From contig NC_065532.1 in NCBI RefSeq assembly GCF_020184175.1, positions 4,154,001 through 4,218,000 of the forward strand: DNA of 64,000 nucleotides. The letters are read 5' to 3'. Shown one piece after another: positions 63,464 through 64,000 of this stretch. Below the pieces are notes generated by a model. It was not told the DNA's origin. It saw only the letters and a list, made by a program, of their open reading frames with translations, and ran no database searches. The DNA is from Aphis gossypii. Lineage: Eukaryota; Arthropoda; Insecta; Hemiptera; Aphididae. The position numbers and the translations under genes are program-made. Each line of letters starts with the position of its first letter. The stretch's first letter is position 1.

Positions 63464-63868
63464 ATCGTCCACGGCTCACCTCAGAATGTGTATATAGAGT
63501 CGACGATGAATTAATTATTATTGTCACCGTGTATGAGATGTGACAATGGTCACGCGGGGTTTGAAGTATAGATCACTGCGTTCCAACTACTGAACTACAA
63601 CTGACGACTACGACTGATACTCAAGTATTTAAAATATGTTAAAACGTATCCAATAATAATAATAACCAATAAAAAAGCAGTATAATAAATCAGGCGCGCT
63701 GATTGGCTGTATATGATGCGAAAACCCATAGAATGCCGTGCTCATTGTTGTTGTTTAATAATCATTATTATTGTTATTCATTTGACGACGTTGTGATATT
63801 ATTATATAATATATTTCCCGGATGTGAGAATAATGATATTAATGTGAAAAACAAATTGTGCATCTTGC
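63464..63868 (-). promoter_or_regulatory. Promoter-like and first-exon-like block, inverted copy 2
   Basis: Inverse of 35695-36150, with the CCAAT-like motif (GCTGATTGGCTG on the plus strand at about 63698) and the exon end with its donor (minus strand CTGAG then GTGAGC at 63480/63479) both kept. It would transcribe leftward, toward the palindromic element. No coding frame in the first exon. Confidence 0.45.
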
Positions 63869-64000
63869 ATATGATAATGCACGTCTTGTCATACCTCAAT
63901 GTATATTGGTATTAATGGTAATATAGGTATATATTGTACATAAGTCATATACTCGTATAGGCTTAAGCGCATTTCCGGAAGTTCCAAAAAAATCTGAAAA
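63869..64000. other. Right edge, no feature seen
   Basis: AT-rich flank after the duplicated block. Nothing recognised. Confidence 0.4.

Overview
The window is animal nuclear DNA, most likely from an aphid or a close hemipteran. The reasons are the very AT-rich introns with GT-AG boundaries, the insect gene complement (Hippo kinase, Vps26, mitochondrial intermediate peptidase, a LOTUS/Tudor germline protein, a TTLL3-family protein) and the dense load of short DNA transposons. The species call is inference.

Layout, left to right. (1) 1-15217, plus strand: exons of a LOTUS/Tudor protein resembling TDRD7, running in from the left edge. Its introns carry MITE-like elements, several with clear target-site duplications. 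(2) 16001-19161, minus strand: an 11-exon mitochondrial intermediate peptidase. (3) 19871-22638, plus strand: a complete 12-exon Hippo (MST1/2) kinase, divergent from the peptidase across about 700 bp. (4) 22639-26745: mostly AT-rich sequence without a supported gene. (5) 26746-31923, plus strand: a GC-rich three-exon TTLL3-like protein with degenerate ATP-grasp motifs, followed tail-to-tail by a broken inverted copy (31936-33526) split by a hAT-like element. (6) 33.9-37.7 kb: dispersed repeats, a duplicated promoter-like/first-exon-like block and one orphan exon. (7) 38259-41658, plus strand: Vps26, a retromer subunit. (8) 43939-46265, plus strand: a small GC-rich two-exon protein with a possible SKICH domain. 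(9) 46846-62547: a 15.7 kb, almost perfect palindrome that is a mobile element. (10) 62548-64000: the interrupted repeat resumes, followed by an inverted copy of the promoter-like block at 35.7-36.15 kb.

The standout is the palindrome. It is flanked by a 6-bp target-site duplication (CCTAAC) and starts with 5'-AGTAG. It consists of two inverted arms of about 7.83 kb around a 48-bp asymmetric spacer. Each arm carries the same nine-exon gene: two C2H2 zinc fingers fused to a family-B DNA polymerase with exonuclease motifs I-III and polymerase motifs A-C. The target-site length and the polymerase type point to the Polinton/Maverick lineage. I saw no integrase, ATPase, protease or capsid gene, so the whole element behaves as one giant terminal inverted repeat. 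Each gene copy carries a different disabling lesion, so neither arm alone encodes the full protein. A related repeat at about 34987 preserves the unoccupied target sequence, which supports a genuine insertion rather than an assembly fold-back.

The single-copy genes (Hippo, peptidase, Vps26, LOTUS/Tudor) are housekeeping or developmental genes with no evident functional link to each other. The 26-64 kb half has been reshaped by inverted duplication and transposition.
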